Shown: positions 1-9,712 of the stretch, piece by piece | How the letters are laid out: every line of letters begins with the position of its first letter | Numbering within the stretch: position 1 is the stretch's first letter | Origin: Pycnococcus provasolii | Taxonomy: Eukaryota; Chlorophyta; Pseudoscourfieldiophyceae; Pseudoscourfieldiales | Direction of reading: 5' to 3' | Assembly (NCBI GenBank): GCA_049487715.1 | Contig: CP150570.1 | Coordinates: 310,001 to 374,000 of the forward strand | Length of the DNA: 64,000 nucleotides | Made by a program: the position numbers and the translations under genes | The notes under the pieces: generated by a model | Seen by the model: the letters and a program-made list of their open reading frames with translations, nothing else | What the model was told of the DNA's origin: nothing | Databases searched by the model: none

Positions 1-3000
1 CTCACCACCACCACCGCCACCACCTCCATCTCCACCTCCATCTCCTCCACCTTCACCACCTTTATCTCCACCTCCATCTCCTCCACCTTCACCACCTCCA
101 CCACCTCCACCTTCACCACCTCCATCTCCACCTCCATCTCCTCCACCTTTACCACCTCCATCTCCACCTCCATCTCCTCCGCCTCCTCCGCCTCCGCCTC
201 CTCCGCTTCCACCAAGCCCGCCTCCTCCGCTTCCACCAAGCCCACCACCGCCAAATCCTCCGCCATCGCCACCGCCGAGGTTCGTACTTTTGTTCACCTG
301 CCTGATTTTTGATTCTATGACTTACAACTATGATCACTCACCTCATTTCACCTAACATTTTCTCAGCCCCCCGCCGACACCTCCTCCGCCAAGCCCGCCT
401 CCTCCCCCTCCCCCTCCTCTCCCGCCACTACCTCCGTCGCCACCGCCACCACCATCACCACCACCTCCACCATCGCCTCCACCTCCACCCAGCCCACCGC
501 CTCCACCATCGCCTCCACCTCCACCCAGCCCGCCGCCGCCGCCAAGTCCCCCGCCGCCACCGAGTCCACCCCCCCCTCCTCCAAGCCCCCCTCCTCCACC
601 ACCACCCAGTCCGCCGCCGCCGCCAAGCCCACCACCGCTACCACCGCCTCCGTCGCCACCTCCCCATCCACCGAGCCCGCCGCCGCTGCCGATTCCACCA
701 CCTTTCCTTCCCCCAAATCCCCCAAATCCGCCGAGTCCGCCTCCACCGAGTCCGCCTCCACCTCCACCGAGTCCACCACCTCCACCGAGCCCGCCTCCAC
801 CGCCGCCGTCGCCACCACCGCCACCACCTCCTTCACCACCGCCGCCACCGAGCCCACCGCCGCCGCCGAGCCCGCCACCGCCGCCGAGCCCGCCGCCTCC
901 TCCTCCGCCGCCACCCTCTCCACCTCCACCACCCTCTCCACCTCCACCACCTCCTCCTCCAAGCCCGCCGCCGCCGCCTCCACCCAGCCCGCCGCCACCT
1001 CCGCCACCGCCACCACCTCCGCCGCCACCACCTCCACCACCACCACCTCCGCCGCCACCACCTCCGCCGCCACCGCCGAGTCCTCCGCCACCCCCCCCTC
1101 CACCCCCGCCTCCTCCACCACCTCCTCCTCCAAGCCCGCCGCCTCCGCCTCCACCCAGCCCGCCGCCACCTCCGCCACCCAGCCCGCCGCCACCACCTCC
1201 ACCCAGCCCGCCGCCGCCGCCGAGTCCACCACCACCCCCGAGTCCCCCGCCACCTCCGAGCCCTCCACCTTTACCCTGCACGGCGACAAACACCTGTCCA
1301 CCGCTACCGCCCTTCGCCCCGCCACCACCCAGCCCGCCGCCACCGCCTAGCCCACCGCCACCACCCAGTCCACCGCCACCACCCAGTCCGCCCCCTCCTC
1401 CACCGCCGCCCAGTCCGCCTCCTCCGCCTCCTCCGCCACCACCGCCCAGTCCGCCTCCTCCGCCATTCCCATCGCCACCGCCGAGTGCGCCACCGTCACC
1501 TCCTCCTGTGCCGTTCACTCCAGACGCAAGGGCATTTATTGAGCGAACGAGAGTTGATCAGATCGACCCTGGAGTGCAACCTTCATCGTCGGTCGATGTG
1601 CCTCCAGAGGCGGCAGCCATGGGCTACGTGGGCACGACTGCTGTCGCTGCGACAGCGACAAGCACGGCGACAGTGAGCATTATGGATATTGCAATGAGCG
1701 GGGTTCAACATGGGCAACAGACTGCACCGGTGAGCAGTCCGATGCGTTTTGCGCTTCGCATGCAAACGTTGGCAGCCGTGGCGTGGTTGTTCCGCGGGGA
1801 GGCTGCTGCGCAAACACGCCGCCTGCGACGGCGATGGCTCGTTGAAACTGAAGCTGAAGCTGAAGCTGAAGCTAACTCCTCCGTCAACGTGGGTGCAAGT
1901 TCCTATGACAGCCTAGGCTTTTTGAACTGCATTGAGCCGCTTCCCTGGGAGAATCGCAGTGCGGCAGGCAGTTCTCGCACGAAGCTTGAGCGTTGCTTGG
2001 GATGGTTTGTTCTGCTTCTACTATCAGGCATCATCATGCGGAGTGCGATCTCAATTTACTTGAATGCGAGGCGGCGTGCTCGACGACGTTCTGGTGATGT
2101 CAACGACGCTGACGAGAAATCCGTGAAGTCAGATTTGCTTTTTTTCCCGCGTGTTGAAATCTTCGTGCTCGCGCTTATGATGATCCCATTAACGCTCGCC
2201 TCTGTTGCATACGCCATCGACATTGCCGATGGAACGCTAGATTCGGATCCGGGTGGTAATTTCACAAGCTTCATGCTCGCCTTGGTTGTGGTTGCCTATC
2301 TCGCTGGATCTTGCGCTATTTCCTATCGAGCTATGCGAGGTGACATATCGTATGTTATCGAAAAGGATGGAACAGGGCGGTGGATGCCATCTTCTGGCTT
2401 TAGCACATCAGATCACTCGAACTACGTCTCGCGCTACGGTGCGCAGCTCGCGCATGTTCGAGGGTACATCGAACACGACGATGAATATGTCGAATTGCGA
2501 AGCAATCTTTCTCCTCTTTATATCGTCCTGGAGCCTGCATTTCTCTGTGCTGCGGTCGCATGCTGTGCCTGCGGTGGTGGAGAGGGTGGCAGCTCATCTC
2601 GACGCTCAACGTGCGCAATCATTGTAGCTATTATAATGGCGCTCGACTTGACAGTCGTGTGCGTCTTGCGTCCGATGATCACGGCCATGATGAACTTCTG
2701 CGCCGCTGTTGCATCGTTGGGCAGCTTCATATCTTTCGTCATGCTCGCCGTATATTTTCGAACAAACAACAAGGACTTACTACCGGCTATCGTGGCAATC
2801 CATCTGACTTCTGTCATCGGATTCGGCATGGTTATTCAGATATTTGGCACGGCGAAGCAGCTTTACCATCGCTACATTGTTGGACGGATCAAGCATACTC
2901 GCGAGAGTGGTGAGCCGGAGAAGGAGCAGCTGGCGGAGACGCCCGAGAAGGAGGACCAGTACGACGTTCATGTGAAAGTGACGGATAATGGCAGCATCTT

Positions 3001-3241
3001 GACGCACGTCGAGACAAAGAAATCCACCACAGTTCTCGAGACACAAAATGGTAGTCGAGATGCTCATCATGTCGTGGACACTGGCTTAGGCTGTACGCCT
3101 AAGCAGGTTTCCGCCTACCGTGGCAAAGAGGTTGACTTTTTCTCGGGACCTCTATCTGAGCAATCCGTCGATGTCGTCTGGCTGGACGAGGTGGCTGGAC
3201 GGCGGCGATCGACGAAGAAGAAAAAGTCGCGGGAACCTTAA
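1..3241 (+). CDS. Ser/Pro-rich (SPPPP) cell-wall-type protein with polytopic membrane C-terminus (5' partial)
   Basis: The frame is already open at base 1 and reads almost only Pro and Ser (SPPPP motifs, as in hydroxyproline-rich and pherophorin-type algal glycoproteins) to about 1510. An intron at 280-366 (GT...TTTTCTCAG, 87 nt) interrupts it; the split codon makes Ser and the frame is kept. After the Pro stretch come about 160 mixed residues with a short EA repeat, then about seven hydrophobic segments (the first near 2000-2065, the last near 2770-2850) separated by charged loops, and a charged Lys-rich tail ending in TAA at 3239-3241. The layout suggests a rigid glycosylated outer stalk on a multi-pass membrane module, perhaps a sensor or channel; I do not recognise the membrane domain. 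The start lies upstream of the window. The Gly-rich and Arg-rich readings of other frames are shadows. Confidence 0.75.
280..366 (+). other. Spliceosomal intron in the Ser/Pro-rich gene
   Basis: The sequence changes abruptly from CCN-rich coding to AT-richer DNA. It begins GTTCGT and ends in a pyrimidine-rich TTTTCTCAG. Removing it joins AG to C as a Ser codon and keeps the Pro-rich frame on both sides. At 87 nt it is a multiple of three, but an in-frame stop (TGA in the CCTGATTTT stretch or TAA near the end) is expected if it were retained. Confidence 0.8.
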
Positions 3242-3664
3242 TTTGATACCACCTACCAATTAGTGGGTACCTAGGTGCTTGTACTTTAGGCGGACTGTAA
3301 CTTCACAAACAACATAATGTGTTACCAACTACATGATAGACTATGATAGGAGTCATTGGTATCATAATACTACTATGAAAGATGTGTTACTTACCAGTTA
3401 CCAGTTGACCGAACTCGAGGACTCGGCGTAGACTTCGGCGTAGCCTGGAAGGACGGGCGGGGGATTCAGTCAGGGGTTAACAAGGGTTGTTCATTCCCGT
3501 AAGCACTTTGGTCAAAAAAGAAGTCGGGGTTGGGCTTCCCCCCTTTTGAGGAGGGGGTACACTTCCCACCCCTCTCGTGGCGTCGGCGTCGGCGTCGGCG
3601 GCGGCGGCGGGCGTGTAAACCTTACACGCGTGCTGCTTGCTTGCGCTCACCTCTGCTCGATGAC
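3242..3664. other. Intergenic region, no gene seen
   Basis: AT-richer spacer between the membrane protein stop and the SET gene start. It holds a short GGTACC-centred palindrome and a GGCGTCGGC microsatellite around 3580-3610, which reads as poly-Arg in the frame of the next gene and is more likely 5' UTR than protein. Confidence 0.5.
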
Positions 3665-4399
3665 ATGACCAAAGGCAAGAAGGACAAAAGGCGCGCACCC
3701 TCCAACTCTGCAACCTCGGTATCACCAACGTCGTCGCCGCTGTCACAACCGCCCTTTGTCTGGCCCGATGACTGCGTGTACCTCTCGCGCCTAGTAGTCT
3801 CGGAACACCTGGTGAAAAAGTTCGGTGCGCCGTTGACCAAATACCTCGACGCAGACACGTTCCAGACGCGTTCGTCGTCGCAAACGCAAAACAAGCCACC
3901 AACTCTTCTTGGAACGTCCGTGAAACTTCGCACGATTATGAATCCCAAACACCCAGCGTATAAGCAGAACGGCATGTTCGCCGTGAAGAAAATTCCGCCG
4001 CATACGCATATCTGCGACTACGTAGGCGTCGTGCGCGAAGGCGACGAGCCGGAGAGCATGACGAGCGACTACGCGCTGACGTTTGACGACCATGGCTACG
4101 AACCCGCACCGGCGTCGTCACACACAACGTCGAGCGAAGGTGAACAGTTCCAACTGCTTCGGCTGTGCATCGACGCCGCTTCGTATGGCAACGAGGGTCG
4201 CATGGTGAACGACTATCGTGGCGTTGCGGCGCACGCGAATGCGGTATTTGCGAATCGGCAAGTACCGTCGTCACAACCATCAGGTTCACGGGTGTGCCCG
4301 TTGAAGCTCGCTCTTTACAGTAGCCACGAGGCGATTGATAAGAACAGCGAGATATTGGTGAGCTACGGGAAGGGGTTCTGGAACAACAGGCAGACGTGA
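3665..4399 (+). CDS. SET-domain protein (putative protein lysine methyltransferase)
   Basis: About 244 residues from the ATG at 3665. I chose this start because the frame further upstream is a poly-Arg microsatellite. A Lys/Arg-rich N-terminus is followed by a divergent SET domain filling the C-terminal two-thirds: NGMFAVKKIPPHTHICDYVG corresponds to the opening strand, MVNDYRGVAAHANAVF to the NH-containing pseudoknot segment, and EILVSYGKGFW to the closing ELxYDYG-like motif. SET proteins move a methyl group from S-adenosylmethionine to lysine on histones or other proteins. The canonical NHS/C motif is degraded, as in some small viral-like and algal SET proteins, so activity is uncertain. 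No pre-SET or post-SET Cys clusters are visible. Family call is fairly sure; substrate unknown. Confidence 0.7.
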   Translation: MTKGKKDKRRAPSNSATSVSPTSSPLSQPPFVWPDDCVYLSRLVVSEHLVKKFGAPLTKYLDADTFQTRSSSQTQNKPPTLLGTSVKLRTIMNPKHPAYKQNGMFAVKKIPPHTHICDYVGVVREGDEPESMTSDYALTFDDHGYEPAPASSHTTSSEGEQFQLLRLCIDAASYGNEGRMVNDYRGVAAHANAVFANRQVPSSQPSGSRVCPLKLALYSSHEAIDKNSEILVSYGKGFWNNRQT

Positions 4400-4644
4400 C
4401 TGCTCGCTCAGGACTGTATTGGCATACGTGTACATACTTAATTTCCATAAGTGCCGACCTCTTCCGCCGGGCGGGGACAGAGAAGGATCTCAACATCGGA
4501 AAGTTGCCGTCCCCCGTCCCGTCCCATTTATTATCCCGGCCAGGTGTGCCACATTTGCCCCTTTGGCCCACGCCCACGGGTCCCCGTCCGTGAGCAAAAT
4601 CTTGCACACGGACTGCCTTGCCCGTCGTAGTCTCGCATGCCGCG

Positions 4645-6732
4645 ATGCTCTTGCCTAATGCGATGACTACGACTACAACGACTACTACAACGGATAACGT
4701 AGTTGTTATTAAGGATAACGGAAGCCGCGACTATCTCGCCGCCACTCGTACGCGTGCTAATACATGCAACGGGGCTGGGCAAGTGCTCGTGGTCGTCATG
4801 ACGGCGTTCGTCCTTGCCGGTGTCGTGGCAGGGAAGATCCTCGATCGGATACCGTCCGACTTGCAGGACCGCGGCGAGGACTTGCAAGCGACAAGGATGA
4901 TGAGGGAATATCGACGCATGCTCAAGCAAGTCAACCCGCAGACGCAGGCGGCTTTCACAAACGTTTACGCCGGACGGCATTGGGGGCACGACGGCGGAGG
5001 AAGTGGAGCGGGATCGAGTCTGCATTTCACCGGGCCGCTGCGTGCTCTGCTGAAACGTCTCGTCGAGTCGCTAGGAATCAAGTCGCTTGTTGACATGCCA
5101 TCTGGGGCAGCCACGTGGCAGGACGTTTTTCTCCAGGACCTCTTCAAGACGAAACTGGACTTCAAGTACCGAGGCGTGGAAATCGTCAAGTCACTCGTCG
5201 ACGCGGCGAACGCACGATGGATACACGAACCTCGCGTCTTCTTTACCGTCGGGGACATGGCAGAAGAGCCTGTGCTGAGCGGCTATGACGCCATCTTCAG
5301 CAGGGACGCGCTGCAGCACAACACGTATTTGGACATCATCAAGACGCTTCGGAACTGGGCACACAGCGATGCGAAGTACCTGCTCGTGGGCTCGTACCCT
5401 TCTATGCCTGCAAACCACAACCTCGCTGGTCCTGGAGGCAACCACTTCGACATTGACCTTGCGAAGGCGCCGTTCAACCTGACACCGTGGCAGGTTCACC
5501 TCGAGAGTGCGTTTACATACGGACCGGGGGACCATGAAAAGCACATCTACGTGTACAAGATCAACGACCTGAGACTGGTGGACTTCGACGCGATGGCGCA
5601 AAGAGCTGGCGTCGGTCGCCTGCCACCGCTACCTACATCAGCTGCAGATACTTCCTTGGCGAAATCCGTCGAAATAGCGACGAGTGCTGATGACGCCGAT
5701 ATTATCACGGGCGTTCTTGTTGACACAGGACCCGAGGTGAGGTACAACATGGAGGATGTCATGGACACCTTCGTGAAGAATCTGCCCAGCGGAACCAACT
5801 TTCACATCGTGTATCGCATTGGCATGGGCGGTGAAGAGCGCATCCACGCTTACGTCGATAAGCAGCGTGCACGTCCAAACGCCGTGCGCTGGACGCTCGA
5901 TGGGTTGCCTAAGGAGCTCGTCGCAAGTCGCGAATCCTACAGTCGGCTGATGACGAACGCGACGTGGTATAGGAACCTTCCCGGGGGAGACATGATTCTC
6001 ATCTTCCATACAGACAGCGTCGCATGCAGCAAGCCAAAGCGGAACATGCGCGAGTACCTCAAATACGATCTTGCGGCGCCACCGTGGCCGCTAGAATGGA
6101 ATACTGGGACGGCGGGTAAAGGCGGATTTTCTCTGAGGCGCAAGTCCGCGATGATCGCGCACATTGAACGCTACGAAAAGTTGATTCCGGGAATGAAGGA
6201 AATGCACCCACCAATCCACCCGGAGGATGTGTTTTTCGCCAAAAGCGACGTGCTGCACTATCCGAGTAGACATGATTTGCAAGAATTCGCGGTGGAGCAT
6301 GTCTTCAGCGAAGCGCCGTTGGGCGTACACCAGCCGTGGCATGCCCTCAGTAAGGTGGGATCGCATCAAAGGGATCTTCTGACTAAGAACTGCCCAGAGC
6401 TACAGCTTGTCGTGAGCGATCCGAGACGTCATGTGCCGGTGCCAAGGCCTCACGGAATGGCGGAGCCAGCTGCGGTATCACAAGCTAGGGCGAAGCGCGA
6501 CGCTTTCGTACGTAAGGCGACAGGCGCCCTGCAAGACGCGATAGAACGTACTAGGTTGTCATCGCGTCAGGCTCAGACAACGGACGAGCGCGGAAATCAG
6601 ACGTTCAGCCCGCCTGTGCTCGTGAAGCACTACTCTCGGGCCGCTCACCACCACGAGACGCGGCATGAGCACCGCTCGTCTCGCTTCTACCGCAGCAGAT
6701 CGCGCGTAAGGAGGAGGCCTTCAGGCAGGTGA
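4645..6732 (+). CDS. Membrane-anchored methyltransferase-like / DUF5672 glycosyltransferase-like fusion
   Basis: About 695 residues from the ATG at 4645. A Thr-rich N-terminus is followed by one hydrophobic segment (about residues 46-66), giving a type II signal anchor typical of Golgi enzymes. Residues of about 110-325 look like a class I SAM-dependent methyltransferase: SLVDMPSGAATW as the glycine loop, then a GVEIV strand end and FSRDALQHN at the active-site region. Residues of about 360-590 match the DUF5672 glycosyltransferase-like family: MILIFHTDSVAC, AAPPWPLEW, GKGGFSLRRKSAM, HPEDVFF and PLGVHQPWH are its usual blocks. A basic, His/Arg-rich tail closes the protein. It probably modifies glycans in the secretory pathway by adding sugar and methyl groups, but that role is inference. 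Activity of either half is unproven. Confidence 0.75.
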   Translation: MLLPNAMTTTTTTTTTDNVVVIKDNGSRDYLAATRTRANTCNGAGQVLVVVMTAFVLAGVVAGKILDRIPSDLQDRGEDLQATRMMREYRRMLKQVNPQTQAAFTNVYAGRHWGHDGGGSGAGSSLHFTGPLRALLKRLVESLGIKSLVDMPSGAATWQDVFLQDLFKTKLDFKYRGVEIVKSLVDAANARWIHEPRVFFTVGDMAEEPVLSGYDAIFSRDALQHNTYLDIIKTLRNWAHSDAKYLLVGSYPSMPANHNLAGPGGNHFDIDLAKAPFNLTPWQVHLESAFTYGPGDHEKHIYVYKINDLRLVDFDAMAQRAGVGRLPPLPTSAADTSLAKSVEIATSADDADIITGVLVDTGPEVRYNMEDVMDTFVKNLPSGTNFHIVYRIGMGGEERIHAYVDKQRARPNAVRWTLDGLPKELVASRESYSRLMTNATWYRNLPGGDMILIFHTDSVACSKPKRNMREYLKYDLAAPPWPLEWNTGTAGKGGFSLRRKSAMIAHIERYEKLIPGMKEMHPPIHPEDVFFAKSDVLHYPSRHDLQEFAVEHVFSEAPLGVHQPWHALSKVGSHQRDLLTKNCPELQLVVSDPRRHVPVPRPHGMAEPAAVSQARAKRDAFVRKATGALQDAIERTRLSSRQAQTTDERGNQTFSPPVLVKHYSRAAHHHETRHEHRSSRFYRSRSRVRRRPSGR

Positions 6733-6911
6733 GATCATTCTCGCGGACGGCGGACGACGCGCACGTGTCAATTGTGTGTGTTTGTGTAAAGTGTAAATTA
6801 CATGATTGCAAGCCTGAACTCCAAGACAGCTCCTTTTCCCACAAATTGGACGACTCCTTTACATACTCTCTACGTAGTTCTAGTAAGTGTGACTCTTCAG
6901 TCGTCGTGATG

Positions 6912-7105
6912 ATGCACTGTTGGTGGCGATGGCGACGACAACAATGACAACAAGCGCGAGTGGAGCTCTCTCGCCGGACGCATACGAAGAGCAGCCTGAC
7001 TGTAGCTTGGAAATCAATATACAAACGCGCTGTTGAATGGCGCCGCTGTATGGGCTTGTTGGACAAAGTAAAGTACGTTCAATTACTGAATGAGCGATCT
7101 TGGCA
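6912..7105. repeat. Dispersed repeat, copy 1 (3' flank of CFAP96-like gene)
   Basis: This stretch aligns by eye with 19068-19295. Shared blocks, in order: GGTGGCGA, GACGACAACAA-GACAACAAGCGC, AGTGGA, GCCGG, AGC-CCTGAC, TACAAACGCGCT, TGGCGCCGCTG, TGGGCT, GTTGGACAAA-TAAAGT and ATTACTGAATGAG-GATCT. Both copies lie directly beyond the stop codon of an unrelated minus-strand gene. It could be a short interspersed or miniature element, or a 3' UTR moved by duplication. Confidence 0.65.
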
Positions 7106-7109
7106 GTGA

Positions 7110-8015
7110 CTATGGTCTCGGCACGTCCACCACCACCGGTCCCGGCGACGGCTTCGCCTCGCCCATGAACGGGTTGTTGTCGCGGTGCGGGAACGACTTG
7201 GCGTGTCCGTTGGGCTTGAACACGATCGGGAACTTGTGTGGCGGCTCGCCCTTGAGGCCGTACGGGTCGTCCATCGACGGCGGGAACTTGCCGATGCCCG
7301 CGTATGCGCGTCCCTTTTTGGGCGGGTTGCTCGGCTTGAAGCGCGGCCGGCTCGCGACGTCTTCGCTCACCTCCTTCGACTTCTTCTCCTTCGGCGCGAA
7401 AGCGCCAGGCTCGTAGCTTAGGTAGTCCTTTTTTGCAATCAATCCGGGCCGTGCGGTGCTGATGAACGGCTTTTGAATTTTTTCGCGCGCCGCTTTCTGC
7501 TCCGTTTTCTCCATTGCCCGCGCTGGCAGGTACGGCTCCGGGAAGTAGTCGAGCGGCTTGCCCATGGTCGTTCCTGGCGTTCCGTAGCTGCCCTTCTTGG
7601 GTACAGCCGCCGTGAAGTTGCGCAGGTGTTCTCGTGGTGGCTTTGCATCCTCCCTCTCGTCGTCGCGCATGAACTCGGGACTTTTGCCGAAGCAGCCTTG
7701 CCAGCTGCCCTTGTGACTAGACGTCTTTGCAGGATTTGAAGGGAAGAATGGCTTCGGACTTGCAAACTTCTTGCGGCTCTCCACGTCCTTACGCCGTTCC
7801 GCTGCGCCAGGGTCGACGTACGTGTCGCCCTCGCTGAGCCTCTTGAAGTCCTTCGAGATTGTTTTTTCGTGTCCTCCTTTTGGGAAAGGCACGCCAAACT
7901 GCTTCCCCTGGTACCTTTCCGGCAGCTTATCTCCGGTCTCGTACTCGCTTCCTATGCACAGCGGCGGCATTGCGCTGAAGAGCCCCGTGCGCGTGAGCTC
8001 CGTCGGGCCGCTCAT
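7110..8015 (-). CDS. CFAP96: CFAP96 (C4orf47/UPF0602)-like cilia- and flagella-associated protein
   Basis: A 301-residue protein with a clean ATG at 8013-8015. It is basic, with many Pro, Lys and aromatic residues and no membrane segment or signal. The N-terminal run TGLFSAM...YETGDKLPERYQGKQF, then KDFKRLSEGDTYVDPG and AERRKDVESRKK, fits the layout of the C4orf47 family, now named CFAP96, which is tied to centrosomes and axonemes in animals and found in ciliated protists. Repeated short motifs with PFF, GTPGTTMGKPL and YFPEPY follow in the middle and C-terminal parts. Its presence suggests the organism can build flagella at some stage. No neighbouring gene shares that role. Assignment is from motif memory and would need a profile search. 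Confidence 0.7.
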   Translation of the reverse strand: MSGPTELTRTGLFSAMPPLCIGSEYETGDKLPERYQGKQFGVPFPKGGHEKTISKDFKRLSEGDTYVDPGAAERRKDVESRKKFASPKPFFPSNPAKTSSHKGSWQGCFGKSPEFMRDDEREDAKPPREHLRNFTAAVPKKGSYGTPGTTMGKPLDYFPEPYLPARAMEKTEQKAAREKIQKPFISTARPGLIAKKDYLSYEPGAFAPKEKKSKEVSEDVASRPRFKPSNPPKKGRAYAGIGKFPPSMDDPYGLKGEPPHKFPIVFKPNGHAKSFPHRDNNPFMGEAKPSPGPVVVDVPRP

Positions 8016-8602
8016 GACGACCTCTTATTTATTTGCTGTGCAGAATAAAATAGATAAAAAAAGCAGAGTGACAAGCAGCACAGACACCTGCGCACGTGTA
8101 CGTGTACGTGTACGTGTACTTGTGTCGGCGACGCGTGCGCAACGTCTTATATATTATATATTATGGTAATAACGTATGTCCGGTGCGCGAGCGTGTCGGA
8201 GGAGCACCAATAGGAGGAGGAGGAGGAGGGGAACCGGTGAAACCCGCTGGGAAAGGGAGGGACGAGCGACTACTTAAGGTTAGCGGGTCCGACCAACTGC
8301 CCGTGGTAAGCGTGAGGCCGCGAATCGGAACGCAACATTGGCAGGACTTACCCGTACGCTTCCTCGAGGCACCTGACCGGCCGACGAGCATACTGTAGAC
8401 CTGTCGCATAGGCTACGGATAGGCGTAACCTTTACTTCTAAGTGGCGAACCTCCGAAGAATAGTAACCTTAGTACTTTACTAATTTCCCACCGGTTCCAC
8501 CCATCACGGCGAAGCGAAGCGACGCGAGCCGCGAGGCTGCATCACCTGCTGGTAATAAGGGTATGTAGGAGACAACTTCCACCTGCTCAAGAGGGTTGGT
8601 GG

Positions 8603-8637
8603 CCCGGTAATAACTAATATGCACATAAGTTACCGGG
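8603..8637. repeat. Inverted repeat CCCGGTAA/TTACCGGG
   Basis: Perfect 8-bp arms at 8603-8610 and 8630-8637 with a 19-nt AT-rich loop. No T-run follows. Function unknown. Confidence 0.5.
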
Positions 8638-8781
8638 TAGTGGTAGTGGTAGGAAGCGGTGATCATACCACCAAGGGAAGGACGGTGGCTGTGTGGACAC
8701 ACTGGTGGCCGTACCTATACCCGGTGCGACCAACGAGTGGAACCCCGGCGCCAGACCCGGGGAACGGAACGGCCCATCCGG

Positions 8782-8796
8782 TAACCCTAACCCTAA
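8782..8796. repeat. Telomere-like motif (CCCTAA)2
   Basis: TAACCCTAACCCTAA in the CFAP96/eL28 spacer, 280 bp beyond the eL28 stop; not close to a start codon. Confidence 0.65.
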
Positions 8797-9076
8797 TTCC
8801 CACGCGTTGAAAGGGCGCCGTGGCGGCGGATAAGTTTAAGGAAGCGGAGCGCGACGTGCAGTTGGCAGTATGAGCGCGCAAGTGTCAGCACGGTACTGCA
8901 CTGCAACTAAAGCGAAGATGTACAGTACGGCGCACGCGACAAGAGGAGCGTACTTATTGTGAGAGGTCGTGCTTTTGCAAAAACAGGAGACAAAGCTGAC
9001 TTGACTACAAAGCTCACTAAAAGTTATCGCGTTGCAGCGTAAGCGGCGCGTATCCCTTAAGGGTCCGTGGGTGGCC

Positions 9077-9712
9077 TTACGCGCTCTGCTTAGCCAGCGC
9101 CTTCGCCTTGCGGTTCGCCTTGTCGAGCGCAGACAGACGCTTGAGCGCGGAGTCCTTCAGGTCGGGCCTGAACTTGTCGATGTTTCCGCTAATCACCTTG
9201 TTCATCTTAGACAGGTGCTTTCCCGTCATTTGGTAGTCCTGGTTTCCTCCCATCTGAAACGCCAAGAACTCGCTCATGCTGATGCTTCCGCTCCTGTCCT
9301 TGTCGCAAGCGTGGAACTTAGCGACGTGCACACGCGGCGGCGGCAGGCCACTCATCTTAAGGTAGATGGCGACGAACTCCTTGAAGGACACCTGTCCGTC
9401 CCTGTTAGTGTCCGCCGACTTGAACTTTTCGGGCAGGTTGTTGAGCGCCATGAGCTCGGGCGAGACGAGCTCGTTGAGCTTGATTTGCATACCCTCTCCA
9501 CGCTGCATGTCGAAAGAGCGCACGTTGGCGATCGCGCTGTGCTTGAATGTGTGCAGGGACGCGATGTTGCCCTTTTCGCTCGTGAGGTGAATCTTGTTGA
9601 GTCCCTTTTGGCGGGTTGCGGCGGCGTTCGTTCGCTTGAAGCTGTTGTTGCGTCGCACGCACGCCCACACCAGGTCCGCCGAGCACGTCGCGTCAGTCGT
9701 GTGGTCAATCAT
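9077..9712 (-). CDS. RPL28: Large ribosomal subunit protein eL28-like with an internal EF-hand pair
   Basis: A 211-residue protein from the first ATG in frame (9710-9712). Residues 12-63 match the N-terminal half of eL28: SADLVWACVRRNNSF and LTSEKGNIASLHTFKHSAIAN. The last 35 residues match its C-terminal end (FRPDLKDSALKRLSAL plus a basic tail). The usual Lys-rich middle of eL28 is replaced by about 100 residues holding two canonical EF-hand loops, DTNRDGQVSFKE (101-112) and DKDRSGSISMSE (137-148), with Ca-ligand positions 1, 3, 5, 9 and 12 filled. The frame is continuous without splice sites, so this is a substitution rather than a retained intron in any obvious way. It may be the working eL28, with calcium binding added, or a divergent paralogue. 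Both family matches are strong by eye; the biological meaning is unknown. Confidence 0.75.
   Translation of the reverse strand: MIDHTTDATCSADLVWACVRRNNSFKRTNAAATRQKGLNKIHLTSEKGNIASLHTFKHSAIANVRSFDMQRGEGMQIKLNELVSPELMALNNLPEKFKSADTNRDGQVSFKEFVAIYLKMSGLPPPRVHVAKFHACDKDRSGSISMSEFLAFQMGGNQDYQMTGKHLSKMNKVISGNIDKFRPDLKDSALKRLSALDKANRKAKALAKQSA

Larger units (their letters stand above)
8016..9076. other. Intergenic region of about 1.06 kb with simple repeats, hairpin and telomere-like motif
   Basis: No convincing gene. It contains a GTACGT microsatellite (about 8094-8118), an AT-rich TATATATTATATATTATG run (about 8150-8165) that could serve as a promoter element for the minus-strand CFAP96 gene, a GGA-rich run near 8216-8230, an 8-bp-stem inverted repeat (8603-8637) and two CCCTAA units (8782-8796). 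Several short open frames here have no protein-like composition. Confidence 0.5.

Noticed and set aside
330-1676. Long Arg/His/Leu-rich frame and Gly-rich and Val/Ala-rich frames on the minus strand over the same bases
   Set aside because: They are frame-shifted readings of the CCN-rich Ser/Pro repeat; only the Pro frame continues into normal protein and carries a credible intron.
3530-3664. Poly-Arg extension of the SET protein
   Set aside because: Comes from a GGCGTC microsatellite before a good ATG; unlikely to be translated.
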